This document shows, one piece after another, positions 51,095-58,877 of a DNA stretch of 64,000 nucleotides. Under the pieces are notes generated by a model. It searched no databases and had not been told where the DNA came from. It saw nothing but the letters and a program-made list of their open reading frames with translations. The stretch comes from Sulfuritalea sp. (lineage in GTDB: Bacteria; Pseudomonadota; Gammaproteobacteria; Burkholderiales; Rhodocyclaceae). Position numbers and translations under genes: made by a program. The first letter of the stretch is position 1, and every line of letters begins with the position of its first letter. The stretch covers positions 1-64,000 of the forward strand of contig JADJFK010000022.1 of assembly GCA_016708585.1 (NCBI GenBank), written 5' to 3'.

Positions 51095-52514
51095 GCCCTT
51101 GTTCGCCGCATTGCTGGCTCTGCTGCTCGGCGGCTGCATGATGGGGCCGGACTATTTCCGCCCCGCGGTGGAAACGCCGCCTGCCTGGCGCCTCACCGAG
51201 CAGAGCGCCAAGGATCTGGCCAATACCGCCTGGTGGGAGCAGTTCGGCGATCCGGTGCTCAACGACCTGATGGCCACGGCCCTGCGGGAAAACAAGGATC
51301 TGATGATCGCTGCCGCCCGCATCGAAGAGTTTGCCGGCAATTACGGCATCGTTCGCTCGGGACTCTTCCCGCAGGTCGGCGCCGGTTACGAGGCAAGCCG
51401 GCAAAGGAATACCTTGCCGGGCGACGTCAAGTCATCGACCTACAACGCTTACCAGGTGGCGTTGAGCGCGAGTTGGGAAATCGACATCTGGGGCCGCATC
51501 CGCCGCCAGACCGAGGCCGCACGCGCCCAACTGCTGGCCAGCGAAGAGGGGCGGCGAGGCGTCATCCTGTCTCTGGTCGGCAGCGTTGCCGGTTCCTACA
51601 TCAACCTGCGCTCCCTCGATCGTCAACTGGAAATCGCCAGGGAGACGGCCAAGAGTCGCGGCGAGTCCTACGAAATCTTCAAGCTCCGCTTCTCCGGCGG
51701 GGTCATCTCGCAGCTTGAACTCAGCCAGAACAAGTCACAATACGACGAGGCTCTGGCCAGCATTCCGCCGCTGGAAAAGGCCGTGGCCCAGCAGGAAAAT
51801 GGACTGAGCGTGCTGCTCGGACGCAACCCCGGGCCGATCCCGCGTGGCAAGTCCATCGATCAACTCGCCCTGCCGGCCATCCCTGCCGGGCTGCCTTCGG
51901 ACCTGCTCGAACGCCGGCCCGACCTCCGGCGCGCGGAACAGGACCTGGTCGCTGCCAATGCCTTGATCGGTGCCGCCAAAGCAGCCTACTTCCCGAGAAT
52001 TTCGCTGACTGGGCTATTCGGTTTTGCCAGTCTCGACCTGGGCAATCTGTTCGACAGCGCGTCGAAGGTATGGCAGTACGCCGCCCCGATCAGCATGCCG
52101 ATCTTTACCGCGGGCGGGCTTGCCGGCCAGTTACAGGCTGCCGAGGCGGTGCAGCAACAGGCGTTGTTCGGCTATCAGAAGGCGATCCAGGAGGCCTTCC
52201 GTGAGGTCAATGATGAACTCGTCAGCCAGGACCGCACGGGGGCGCAACTCAAGGCGCAGAAGGAGCAGGTCCAGTCCTTGACCCAATATTCGGAGATTGC
52301 CCGGCTACGCTACGACAACGGCTACACCAGCTATATCGAAGTGCTCGATGCCGAGCGCAGCCTGTTCAACGCCCAGCTGCAATATACGCAGACGCAGCAG
52401 GCGCAATTCCAGGCGATGACCAATCTTTACAAGGCGATGGGCGGCGGCTGGGTGACGGAAGCGGAAAAAATGGGAGCCTCGCCGGCAGGGAAATCGGCAG
52501 CCGCCGGGGGTTAA
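51087..52514 (+). CDS. Outer-membrane efflux channel lipoprotein (NodT/OprM family)
   Basis: A 475-residue outer-membrane factor that completes the RND pump. The signal (RKPLFAALLALLLGGC) has a lipobox Cys17; two OEP repeats follow, with FGDPVLNDLMATALRENKDLMIAAARIEE, SWEIDIWGRIRRQTEAARA, LLERRPDLRRAEQDLVAANALIGAAKAAYFPRISLTG and RYDNGYTSYIEVLDAERSLFNAQLQ as family hallmarks. The ATG at 51087 has AAGGGG six bases upstream; an ATG two codons earlier (51081) is also possible. Confidence 0.95.
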   Translation: MRKPLFAALLALLLGGCMMGPDYFRPAVETPPAWRLTEQSAKDLANTAWWEQFGDPVLNDLMATALRENKDLMIAAARIEEFAGNYGIVRSGLFPQVGAGYEASRQRNTLPGDVKSSTYNAYQVALSASWEIDIWGRIRRQTEAARAQLLASEEGRRGVILSLVGSVAGSYINLRSLDRQLEIARETAKSRGESYEIFKLRFSGGVISQLELSQNKSQYDEALASIPPLEKAVAQQENGLSVLLGRNPGPIPRGKSIDQLALPAIPAGLPSDLLERRPDLRRAEQDLVAANALIGAAKAAYFPRISLTGLFGFASLDLGNLFDSASKVWQYAAPISMPIFTAGGLAGQLQAAEAVQQQALFGYQKAIQEAFREVNDELVSQDRTGAQLKAQKEQVQSLTQYSEIARLRYDNGYTSYIEVLDAERSLFNAQLQYTQTQQAQFQAMTNLYKAMGGGWVTEAEKMGASPAGKSAAAGG

Positions 52515-52538
52515 CGCCAGGGTGGCGCCGTCAGGCAG

Positions 52539-52561
52539 AAAGTCGGCGCCGGCGATACGGC
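52539..52561 (-). repeat. 23-bp dispersed motif, copy 9
   Basis: On the minus strand: GCCGTATCGCC then GGCGCCGACTTT. Intergenic, 25 bases after the efflux-channel stop and forming part of the terminator hairpin at 52555-52591. Confidence 0.7.
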
Positions 52562-52591
52562 GACCTGGGCACCTCACCCGGGTCGCCGTAT
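52555..52591. terminator. Hairpin terminator between convergent genes
   Basis: ATACGGCGACC (52555-52565) pairs perfectly with GGTCGCCGTAT (52581-52591) over a 15-base region that can pair further (GGG/CCC). It separates the efflux operon (plus) from the convergent binding-protein gene (minus) and so could work in both directions. The left arm overlaps a copy of the 23-bp motif and the right arm carries the motif's GCCGTAT start. Confidence 0.55.
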
Positions 52592-52595
52592 TGCC

Positions 52596-53450
52596 TTACT
52601 CTTCCATCGAATTGAGGCCGTAGATGGCGACCAGCACGTCGCTGGGCTTGAAGGGGGCGAACCAGCGCTCGAAGATCGAGGCGATGGCGCCCGAGCGGTA
52701 GGTCACCGCCAGGGCGCGGTTCACGGCCAGGCGGAAGTCCGGATCGCCGCGGCGCAGGGCGAAGGCATAGGGCTCCAGGGAGAAGTCCTCGTCGAGCAGG
52801 GCGAAGCGCGTGCGCGACGGATCGCGCCCGACCAGGCCGATCAGCACGATCCGGTCGCCGGCCAGGGCCTGCGCCTTGCCGTCTTCCATGGCCTTGAAGG
52901 CATCCTCGCGGTCCTTGAAGGGCAGCACTTCGGCGGCGATCTTGGCGTTGGCCAACGCCTCGGTGACGCGTCTTTGGGTCGTCGTACCGGCGACCACCGA
53001 AAGCTTCTTGCCGGCCAGGTCGGCCGCCTTCTTCACGCCGCTGTCGGCGCGCACCAGCAAGGCGCCGGTCTGGACGAAGGTGGTAATGCTGAAGTCGACC
53101 TTTTCCTGGCGCTTGAGCGTGTTGGTGGTGACGCCGCATTCCATGTCGGCCTTGCCTTCGGCCACCAGCGCCAGGCGCTCGGGCGTGGTGCCGGCGACCC
53201 AGTTGATCTTCAGCGTGTCGAGGCCGAGCTGGCGCTGGATCTGCGCGACGATGCCTTCGCACAGGCTGATCGAGTAACCGGCCGGCTTGAAGGCCCTGGT
53301 GTCGTCGAAGGAAAACGGCGTCGCATTTTGCGCATAGGCCAGCGTGATGGTTTTGGATGCCTTGATCTTGCCGAGGGTATCGGGGGCGTCGGCGGCATGG
53401 GAACTCAGGGCGAAGGCCGCCAGCAGGGTGAGGGAGAACAGTTTTTTCAT
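52596..53450 (-). CDS. Periplasmic amino-acid binding protein (SBP_bac_3)
   Basis: A 284-residue ABC-type solute-binding protein. The signal peptide (KKLFSLTLLAAFALSSHAAD) cleaves after SHA. The mature domain has TITLAYAQNATPFSFDD, KPAGYSISLCEGIVAQIQ, and INWVAGTTPERLALVAEGKADMECGVTTNT, typical of glutamate/aspartate-type binding proteins. No permease or ATPase is adjacent, so it is an orphan here, serving a transporter encoded elsewhere or acting as a sensor. The ATG at 53450 is clear; the longer frame upstream adds no signal features. Confidence 0.92.
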   Translation of the reverse strand: MKKLFSLTLLAAFALSSHAADAPDTLGKIKASKTITLAYAQNATPFSFDDTRAFKPAGYSISLCEGIVAQIQRQLGLDTLKINWVAGTTPERLALVAEGKADMECGVTTNTLKRQEKVDFSITTFVQTGALLVRADSGVKKAADLAGKKLSVVAGTTTQRRVTEALANAKIAAEVLPFKDREDAFKAMEDGKAQALAGDRIVLIGLVGRDPSRTRFALLDEDFSLEPYAFALRRGDPDFRLAVNRALAVTYRSGAIASIFERWFAPFKPSDVLVAIYGLNSMEE

Positions 53451-53823
53451 CGCACTTTCCGGAGGGTTGTGTTGGAGGGGCAAGGCTTGATGGCTGGCGA
53501 ATGCGGCGAACGACCGAGGCACCCGCTTCCCGCCTGACGGATTCTACTGGGGAAATTGCCATCCGCCGCACGCCTGTCACCTGGCGGATGGGCCGATTGC
53601 GTGCGGCCGTGTACGGTTTTGATTATCAAACCCTTGAACGCCCGCTCCATTCCCGAATGGACAAATTCATCCTGCCATCGGTCATTACTATGTAGACTAT
53701 GCGTGCTGTTGCCGGATGACTGCACGTTTTCGACCTGGGCAGACCACGGATCGGCGTCGTCACCGGCCAGCGCACATTCGTCATCCCCTTTCCTGGTACC
53801 GGAAGGGAAAATTGGAGCAAGAA
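53451..53823. other. 373-base gap upstream of hisE
   Basis: No gene is seen. The region is divergent (binding-protein gene left, hisE right) and has an AT-rich centre. At 53615-53632 there is a near-palindrome GGTTTTGATTATCAAACC, which could be a regulator site or a promoter part. TAGACT at 53695-53700 is a possible -10. A GGAGCAAGAA ribosome-binding site lies just before the hisE ATG. Confidence 0.5.
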
Positions 53824-54150
53824 ATGATCGATCTTGAAGTAATGCACCGCATCCAGGCGACCCTGCTCGAGCGCAAGGGCGCAGCGCCGGATTCGTCCTA
53901 CGTCGCCAGCCTGTATGCCAAGGGCACCGACGCGATCTGCAAGAAGGTAGCCGAGGAAGCCGCGGAAACCATCATGGCGGCCAAGGATGGCGATCGCCTG
54001 CATCTGGTGCGCGAAGTCACCGACCTTTGGTTCCACAGCATGATCCTGCTCGCACAGTTCGGCATCGGCGTCGATGACGTGATGGTCGAATTTCGGCGCC
54101 GGGAAGGCATTTCCGGGATCGACGAGAAGAACAGCCGGAGCCCGGAATGA
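53824..54150 (+). CDS. hisE: Phosphoribosyl-ATP pyrophosphatase HisE
   Basis: Second step of histidine synthesis: removal of pyrophosphate from phosphoribosyl-ATP. 108 residues of the MazG-like all-helical fold, with the metal-binding Glu/Asp set KKVAEEAAETIMAAKDGDRLHLVREVTDLWFHSMILL (residues 40-76). A GGAG precedes the ATG. It sits ~21.7 kb away from hisI and heads the hisE - HIT - tatABC operon; the stop overlaps the HIT start (ATGA). Confidence 0.96.
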   Translation: MIDLEVMHRIQATLLERKGAAPDSSYVASLYAKGTDAICKKVAEEAAETIMAAKDGDRLHLVREVTDLWFHSMILLAQFGIGVDDVMVEFRRREGISGIDEKNSRSPE

Positions 54151-54506
54151 TGGGCGACTGCATTTTTTGCCGGATCGCGCGTGGCGAGATCCCGTCGAAA
54201 AAAGTCTATGAGGACGAGGAGATCTTCGCCTTCCATGACATCAACCCGATCGCGCCGGTACATTTCATGATCGTGCCGAAGCTGCACATTCCGTCGCTGA
54301 TGGAAGCCGACATGAATCACCGGATGCTGCTCGGGCACATGCTGGCAAAAGCCAACGAGCTGGCCCGCAGCCAGGGACTCGACGAAGGCTTCCGCACCAT
54401 CATCAACACCGGGCGGATCGGACAGCAGGAGGTGTATCATCTGCACATTCACATCCTGGGCGGTCCCGAGCCCCTGGGGTCCATGCTCAAGCGCAGAGCG
54501 CCTTGA
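54147..54506 (+). CDS. HIT-family nucleotide hydrolase (HinT-like)
   Basis: A 119-residue histidine-triad protein that hydrolyses adenosine phosphoramidates and similar AMP conjugates. The zinc-type start CIFCRIARGEIPSKKVYEDE has Cys5 and Cys8, and the triad is HLHIHILGG near residue 99. Position between hisE and tatA is the usual betaproteobacterial order. Confidence 0.95.
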   Translation: MMGDCIFCRIARGEIPSKKVYEDEEIFAFHDINPIAPVHFMIVPKLHIPSLMEADMNHRMLLGHMLAKANELARSQGLDEGFRTIINTGRIGQQEVYHLHIHILGGPEPLGSMLKRRAP

Positions 54507-54535
54507 AAATTCAATGAGCGCGAGGAGAAGGCAGA

Positions 54536-54769
54536 ATGGGTTCATTTAGCATTTGGCATTGGCTGATCGTGCTGGTCATCGTGATGCTGGTATTCGGCAC
54601 GAAGAAGCTGCGCAACGTGGGATCGGACCTCGGTGGCGCCGTAAAAGGCTTCAAGGACGGCATGAAGGACGCCGGTGCCGACAAATCCTCCGAAAAGTCG
54701 GCCGAGCCGCAGCAGGTCACCGGCCAGACCATCGACGTCGAGTCGCGTCGGGAGCAGACCAAGTCCTGA
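54536..54769 (+). CDS. tatA: Twin-arginine translocase subunit TatA
   Basis: A 77-residue pore-forming Tat subunit. A transmembrane helix (SIWHWLIVLVIVMLVFGTKKLRNVGSDLGGAVKGFKDGM) with the FGTKKLR hinge and amphipathic helix is diagnostic, followed by an acidic tail. AGGAG precedes the ATG. Followed after an 86-base gap by tatB. Confidence 0.96.
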   Translation: MGSFSIWHWLIVLVIVMLVFGTKKLRNVGSDLGGAVKGFKDGMKDAGADKSSEKSAEPQQVTGQTIDVESRREQTKS

Positions 54770-54855
54770 TGCCGGGAGGTTGCGCGTCATGCGGGCTCGT
54801 GCCGCGGTGGCGTTTCTCCGGTCTGTTCCGCACTTTCAAGGCTCCCACCTAATTC

Positions 54856-55263
54856 ATGTTCGACGTCGGCCTTACCGAGTTGATGGTCATCGCCGTCGTG
54901 GCGCTGGTCGTCATCGGCCCGGAGCGCCTGCCCAGGGTGGCGCGTACCGCGGGTCTCCTGCTCGGGCGCCTGCAGCGCTACGTCAGCGATGTAAAGAGCG
55001 ACATCAATCGCGAGATCCAGCTTGACGAGCTGAAAAAGATGCAGCAGGAGATGACCGATCAGGTTACGAACCTGCAAGCGTCCGTGACTCACGAAATGCG
55101 CGAGGTGGAGTCGTCGGTGAATACCGTAATCGCACCACTGGCGGCCGATGTCGCCGTGTCGCCGGCGCCGACTTCCGATGCACTTCCGGCACTCGAGGCG
55201 CAGGCGGCGCCGATGCCGGCCCCCGCCCCGGCCGCCGCTACCGCAGAAGCGCTCAAGACCTGA
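54856..55263 (+). CDS. tatB: Twin-arginine translocase subunit TatB
   Basis: A 135-residue Tat substrate-recognition subunit. Start MFDVGLTELMVIAVVALVVIGPERLPRVARTAG with the conserved Glu8 and the Gly-Pro hinge. A long amphipathic/coiled-coil helix follows, then a Pro/Ala tail. The tail contains an in-frame, sense-orientation copy of the 23-bp motif (55153-55175), translated AVSPAPTS. The stop shares one base with tatC (TGATG). Confidence 0.95.
   Translation: MFDVGLTELMVIAVVALVVIGPERLPRVARTAGLLLGRLQRYVSDVKSDINREIQLDELKKMQQEMTDQVTNLQASVTHEMREVESSVNTVIAPLAADVAVSPAPTSDALPALEAQAAPMPAPAPAAATAEALKT
55153..55175 (+). repeat. 23-bp dispersed motif, copy 10 (inside tatB)
   Basis: GCCGTGTCGCC then GGCGCCGACTTC, one mismatch at the last base. 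Sense orientation in the low-complexity tail of TatB, read as AVSPAPTS. Confidence 0.65.
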
Positions 55264-56075
55264 TGGCCGACGAACAGCAGGAGACTTTTCTCTCCCATCT
55301 GGTCGAGTTGCGCGACCGCCTGATCCGGATCCTCATTGCCGTCGGCGTGGTCTTCGTGCCGCTGGCCTTCTATGCCCGCGAGCTGTATTCGCTGCTGGCC
55401 GACCCTTTGCTGAAGAAGCTGCCCGCGGGCGGCCAGATGATCGCCACGGATGTTGTCGGTGTCTTTCTGGTACCCATGAAGGTCTCCCTGATGACGGCCT
55501 TTCTGGTCGTCCTGCCTTACGTGCTGTATCAGGTCTGGGCCTTTGTCGCGCCGGGTTTGTATGCCCATGAGAAAAAGCTGGCGATGCCGCTGGTGGCCGC
55601 CTCGGTGATCCTGTTTTTCATCGGCATGGCCTTTGCCTATTTCGCCTTTTTCCCGATGGTGTTCGGCTTCATGGCGCAGTTCGCCCCGGAAGGCGTGGCC
55701 TGGATGACCGACATCGAGAAGTACTTTTCCTTCGTACTGACGATGTTCCTCGCTTTCGGCGTTACCTTCGAGGTACCCATCATCGTCATCGTGCTGGTCA
55801 AGATCGGCCTGGTCGACGTGGTCAAGTTGCGCGAGTGGCGACCCTATGTGATCGTTGGCGCCTTTGTCGTCGGCGCCGTGTTCACCCCGCCCGACGTGAT
55901 TTCGCAGTTCATGATGGCGGTGCCGCTGTGGCTGCTGTATGAGCTGGGGATCATCCTTGCCAGTTTCATCGTCAAGCCCGCCGCAGAACCGGCCGGCCAG
56001 TCCGATTACCGGCCGCCCTCGGACGAGGAAATGAACCGGGAACTCGATCGCGCCGAGCAGCAGTCGCGCGATTAG
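55263..56075 (+). CDS. tatC: Twin-arginine translocase subunit TatC
   Basis: A 270-residue receptor of the Tat pathway with six membrane helices. Start DEQQETFLSHLVELRDRLIR with the conserved FxxHLxELRxRL motif that binds the twin-arginine signal; later motifs are FYARELYSLLADPLLKKLP and FVAPGLYAHEKK. Last gene of the tat operon; a 10-bp stem hairpin follows. Confidence 0.97.
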   Translation: MADEQQETFLSHLVELRDRLIRILIAVGVVFVPLAFYARELYSLLADPLLKKLPAGGQMIATDVVGVFLVPMKVSLMTAFLVVLPYVLYQVWAFVAPGLYAHEKKLAMPLVAASVILFFIGMAFAYFAFFPMVFGFMAQFAPEGVAWMTDIEKYFSFVLTMFLAFGVTFEVPIIVIVLVKIGLVDVVKLREWRPYVIVGAFVVGAVFTPPDVISQFMMAVPLWLLYELGIILASFIVKPAAEPAGQSDYRPPSDEEMNRELDRAEQQSRD

Positions 56076-56089
56076 GAAATCCCGCGGCA

Positions 56090-56115
56090 GGTGCGTACCG
56101 GATCAGGTACGCACC
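56090..56115. terminator. Hairpin between tatC and the HAD gene
   Basis: GGTGCGTACC (56090-56099) and GGTACGCACC (56106-56115) form a perfect 10-bp stem with a 6-base loop. It lies between the convergent tatC and HAD genes, so it may stop transcription from both sides. No strong T-run. Confidence 0.6.
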
Positions 56116-56127
56116 GGGCGCAGTGCT

Positions 56128-56847
56128 TCAGGACGTGCTTGCGGTGGCGTGCCACAGTCGCAGTTTGTCCAGCGAGATCCGGTCGGCCTCCGGCAAGACC
56201 ATGCGGGCACCGTCAAAATTCTCGTTGATGGTGTAGTCGCTCACCGTGATCACCGTCGGGATTCCGGCCGCCAGGCTGGCGGCCAGGCCATGCGAGGAAT
56301 CCTCGATCGCCAGGCAGTCGCGCGGCGGCAGGTTGAGTTGCTTCAGCGTCCAGTGGTAGAGCTCCGGGGAAGGCTTCTTGGCCGCGACCACCGCGCCGGA
56401 GGCGATGGCATCGAACCATGTGTCGGCATTCGGGCCAAGGTTCGCCCGCAACAGCCCGACTACGTTTTCCAGCTTGGAACTCGAGGCGATGGCCAGCCGC
56501 ACGCCATCGGTGCGCGCATCGCAGATCAGCTGGCCGATGTCCGCGCGCAGGGGAATTGCGCCGGCGGCCAGCAGGCGCTGATAGTTGCGCGTCTTGATCT
56601 CGTGTATCCGGAGCAGCAGCTCATCGAAGTCCGGCCGCGCGCGCGTCGTGGGGTCGAACTTTTCAGCGTAATGGCGAATCCTTTCCTGCCCGCCGGTGAC
56701 ATCCAGCAGGGTGCCGTAAAAGGCTTCGTCCCAGTGCCAGGGCAGCCCGACTTCGGCGAAGGCTGCATTGAACGCCGGGCGATGGCCGTCGCGTTCCGTA
56801 TTGGCGAGGGTACCGTCCACATCAAAAATGATCGCGCGCAGAGCCAT
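56128..56847 (-). CDS. HAD-superfamily phosphatase (CbbY/Gph-like)
   Basis: A 239-residue phosphatase or phosphoglucomutase-like enzyme. Motif I is IIFDVDGTLANTE (Asp nucleophile near residue 8), motif II SS in LAIASSSKLENV, motif III Lys in AAKKPSPELY and motif IV CLAIEDSSHGLAAS. It has the helical cap (subclass I) of CbbY, including YGTLLDVTGGQERIRHY. CbbY proteins remove xylulose bisphosphate, but no Rubisco genes are in this window, so the substrate is uncertain. The ATG at 56847 is preferred over one four codons upstream. Confidence 0.9.
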   Translation of the reverse strand: MALRAIIFDVDGTLANTERDGHRPAFNAAFAEVGLPWHWDEAFYGTLLDVTGGQERIRHYAEKFDPTTRARPDFDELLLRIHEIKTRNYQRLLAAGAIPLRADIGQLICDARTDGVRLAIASSSKLENVVGLLRANLGPNADTWFDAIASGAVVAAKKPSPELYHWTLKQLNLPPRDCLAIEDSSHGLAASLAAGIPTVITVSDYTINENFDGARMVLPEADRISLDKLRLWHATASTS

Positions 56848-57012
56848 GATGAGTAACACCCGACATGAAATGAGGGTTAAAGACTAGCCGATTTTCGGCC
56901 GGGTGGGAAACTTCGAATGAGTGGAATTTCAGTTTCGGCTTAACGCCTGCTTGCGCGGGCATCAGCCTGCACTGAAACTTCGCGAGCCCTTGTTTTGCTT
57001 GGAGCCCGACGG

Positions 57013-57021
57013 TGCTAGAGT
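57013..57021 (+). promoter_or_regulatory. Extended -10 element before the oxidoreductase operon
   Basis: TGCTAGAGT is an extended -10 about 70 bases upstream of the GTG at 57090; possible -35 hexamers (TTGTTT or TTGCTT) are at poor distances. Similar in form to the element before mlaF. Confidence 0.4.
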
Positions 57022-57089
57022 GCACGTGGTTGGCGTCGGCGCCCTGCCGGCGAACCCGAAGCAGCACCGCAACTGGAGACCGAGCGCAC

Positions 57090-58877
57090 GTGAAACCGAC
57101 GAACATCGGCGGCCACGACTATTTCCACAAGGTCGTGGATTGTCAATGGGCCTGCCCGGCCCACACCCCCGTTCCCGAGTACATCCGCCTGATTGCCGCC
57201 GGCCGCTACTCGGATGCCTACATGATCAACTGGCGCTCGAATGTCTTTCCCGGCATCCTGGGACGCGTTTGCGACCGTCCCTGCGAGCCGGCCTGCCGTC
57301 GCGGCCGGGTGGACAAGGAGCCGGTGGCCATCTGCCGGCTGAAGCGCGTCTGCGCCGACCTCAAGGACGACATCCAGGACCGCCTGCCGCGGGCGCCGGA
57401 GAAAAAGAACGGCAAACGCATCGCCTGCGTCGGCGCCGGTCCCGCTTCGCTGACCGTGGCGCGCGACCTGGCGGTGCTCGGCTACCAGGTCACGGTGTTT
57501 GACAACGGCGTCGCGCCCGGCGGCATGATGCGCAGCCAGATTCCGAAGTTCCGCCTGCCCGACGAAGTGATCGACGAGGAATGCGGCTACATCATCGGCC
57601 TGGGCGTCGAAACGCGCTACAACCAGTGGGTCGGCAGCCTCAAGGAACTGCTGGCCGGCGACTGGGACGCGGTCTTCGTCGGCACCGGCGCGCCGAAGGG
57701 GCGCGATGCGCCGATCCCGGGCCGCCAGGAAGCCGCGAAACACATCCATATCGGCATCGACTGGCTGGCCAACGTGGCTTTCGGCCACACGACGAAGATA
57801 TCGAAGCGGGTCATCGTCCTCGGCGGCGGCAATACGGCGATGGACTGCTGCCGCTCGGCGCGGCGCCTCGGCGGCGATGACGTCAAGGTCATCGTCAGGA
57901 GCGGTTTCGAGGAAATGAAGGCCTCGCCCTGGGAAAAGGAGGAGGCCATCCACGAGGGCATCCCCATCCTCAACATGCGCGTGCCGAAGGAATTCCGCCA
58001 TGACAACGGCAAGCTGACCGGCGTGCTGTTCGAGATCGTGCGCGCCGAGTACGACGCCAAGGGCCGGCGCAGCCTGATCCCGACCGGCGAACCCGACGAG
58101 TTCCACGAGTGCGACGAAGTGCTGGTGGCGATCGGCCAGGAGAACGCCTTCCCCTGGATCGAGAAGGACATCGGCCTCGAATTCGACAAGTGGGACATGC
58201 CGGTGCTCGACGAAAAGACCCTGCAATCGACGCTGCCCAAGGTGTTTTTCGGCGGCGATGCGGCGCTCGGGCCGAAGAACATCATCACCGCGGCGGCCCA
58301 GGGCCACGAGGCGGCAATTTCCATCGACCTGTTCTGCCGTGGCAAAAAGCTCGACGACCGGCCGCCGCCCGAGTTCAACCTGGTCAGCCAGAAGATGGGC
58401 ATCCACGAGTGGAGCTACGACAACCAGGTCTCGGAGGAAGAGCGCAAGAAGGTGCCGGTCAAGGCGCTGGAAAAGACCCTCAAGGACATCAAGCTCGAAC
58501 TCGAAATGGGCTTCGATCCCTTCATGGCCTGCGCCGAAGCGGAACGCTGCCTCAACTGCGACATCGAGACGGTGTTCACGGTCAAGACCTGCATCGAATG
58601 CGACGCCTGCGTCGATATCTGCCCGACGGAATGCATCACCTTCACCCGCAACGGTGAGGAGGATGACTTGCGCGGCCGGCTCAAGGCGCCGGCGCCGAAT
58701 CGCGAGCAGGCTCTTTATGTTTCGGACGTGCTGAAGACCGGGCGGGTGATGGTAAAGGACGAGAATATCTGCCTGCACTGCGGCATGTGCGCCGAACGCT
58801 GCCCGACCGGCGCCTGGGACATGCAGAAGTTCTTCATGCAGTGCGCCGACGCGGGGACGGAAGCGAAAAGGACATGA
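57090..58877 (+). CDS. NAD(P)H-type flavoprotein with ferredoxin domains, electron-transfer subunit of the 2-oxoacid oxidoreductase
   Basis: A 595-residue iron-sulfur flavoprotein related to the glutamate synthase small subunit. The N-terminal Fer4_20 domain has a Cys-rich pattern (VVDCQWACPAHTPVPEY, GRVCDRPCEPACRR). The FAD site is RIACVGAGPASLTVARDLAVLG and the NAD(P)H site VIVLGGGNTAMDCCRSARRLGG. The C-terminal part has two [4Fe-4S] ferredoxin motifs, CIECDACVDICP and CLHCGMCAERCP. It should pass electrons between the TPP/[4Fe-4S] subunits (next genes) and NADP or NAD, as the KorC-like subunit of Azoarcus 2-oxoglutarate:NADP+ oxidoreductase does. I chose the GTG at 57090 with GGAGA upstream; its stop overlaps the next start (ATGA). 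Confidence 0.9.
   Translation: MKPTNIGGHDYFHKVVDCQWACPAHTPVPEYIRLIAAGRYSDAYMINWRSNVFPGILGRVCDRPCEPACRRGRVDKEPVAICRLKRVCADLKDDIQDRLPRAPEKKNGKRIACVGAGPASLTVARDLAVLGYQVTVFDNGVAPGGMMRSQIPKFRLPDEVIDEECGYIIGLGVETRYNQWVGSLKELLAGDWDAVFVGTGAPKGRDAPIPGRQEAAKHIHIGIDWLANVAFGHTTKISKRVIVLGGGNTAMDCCRSARRLGGDDVKVIVRSGFEEMKASPWEKEEAIHEGIPILNMRVPKEFRHDNGKLTGVLFEIVRAEYDAKGRRSLIPTGEPDEFHECDEVLVAIGQENAFPWIEKDIGLEFDKWDMPVLDEKTLQSTLPKVFFGGDAALGPKNIITAAAQGHEAAISIDLFCRGKKLDDRPPPEFNLVSQKMGIHEWSYDNQVSEEERKKVPVKALEKTLKDIKLELEMGFDPFMACAEAERCLNCDIETVFTVKTCIECDACVDICPTECITFTRNGEEDDLRGRLKAPAPNREQALYVSDVLKTGRVMVKDENICLHCGMCAERCPTGAWDMQKFFMQCADAGTEAKRT

Noticed and set aside
57000..57089. ATG/CTG starts upstream of the GTG for the iron-sulfur flavoprotein (from 57012)
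   Set aside because: The extension would overlap the likely promoter and adds a Cys/Arg-rich stretch unlike family members, which begin close to the GGHDYFHKVV segment.
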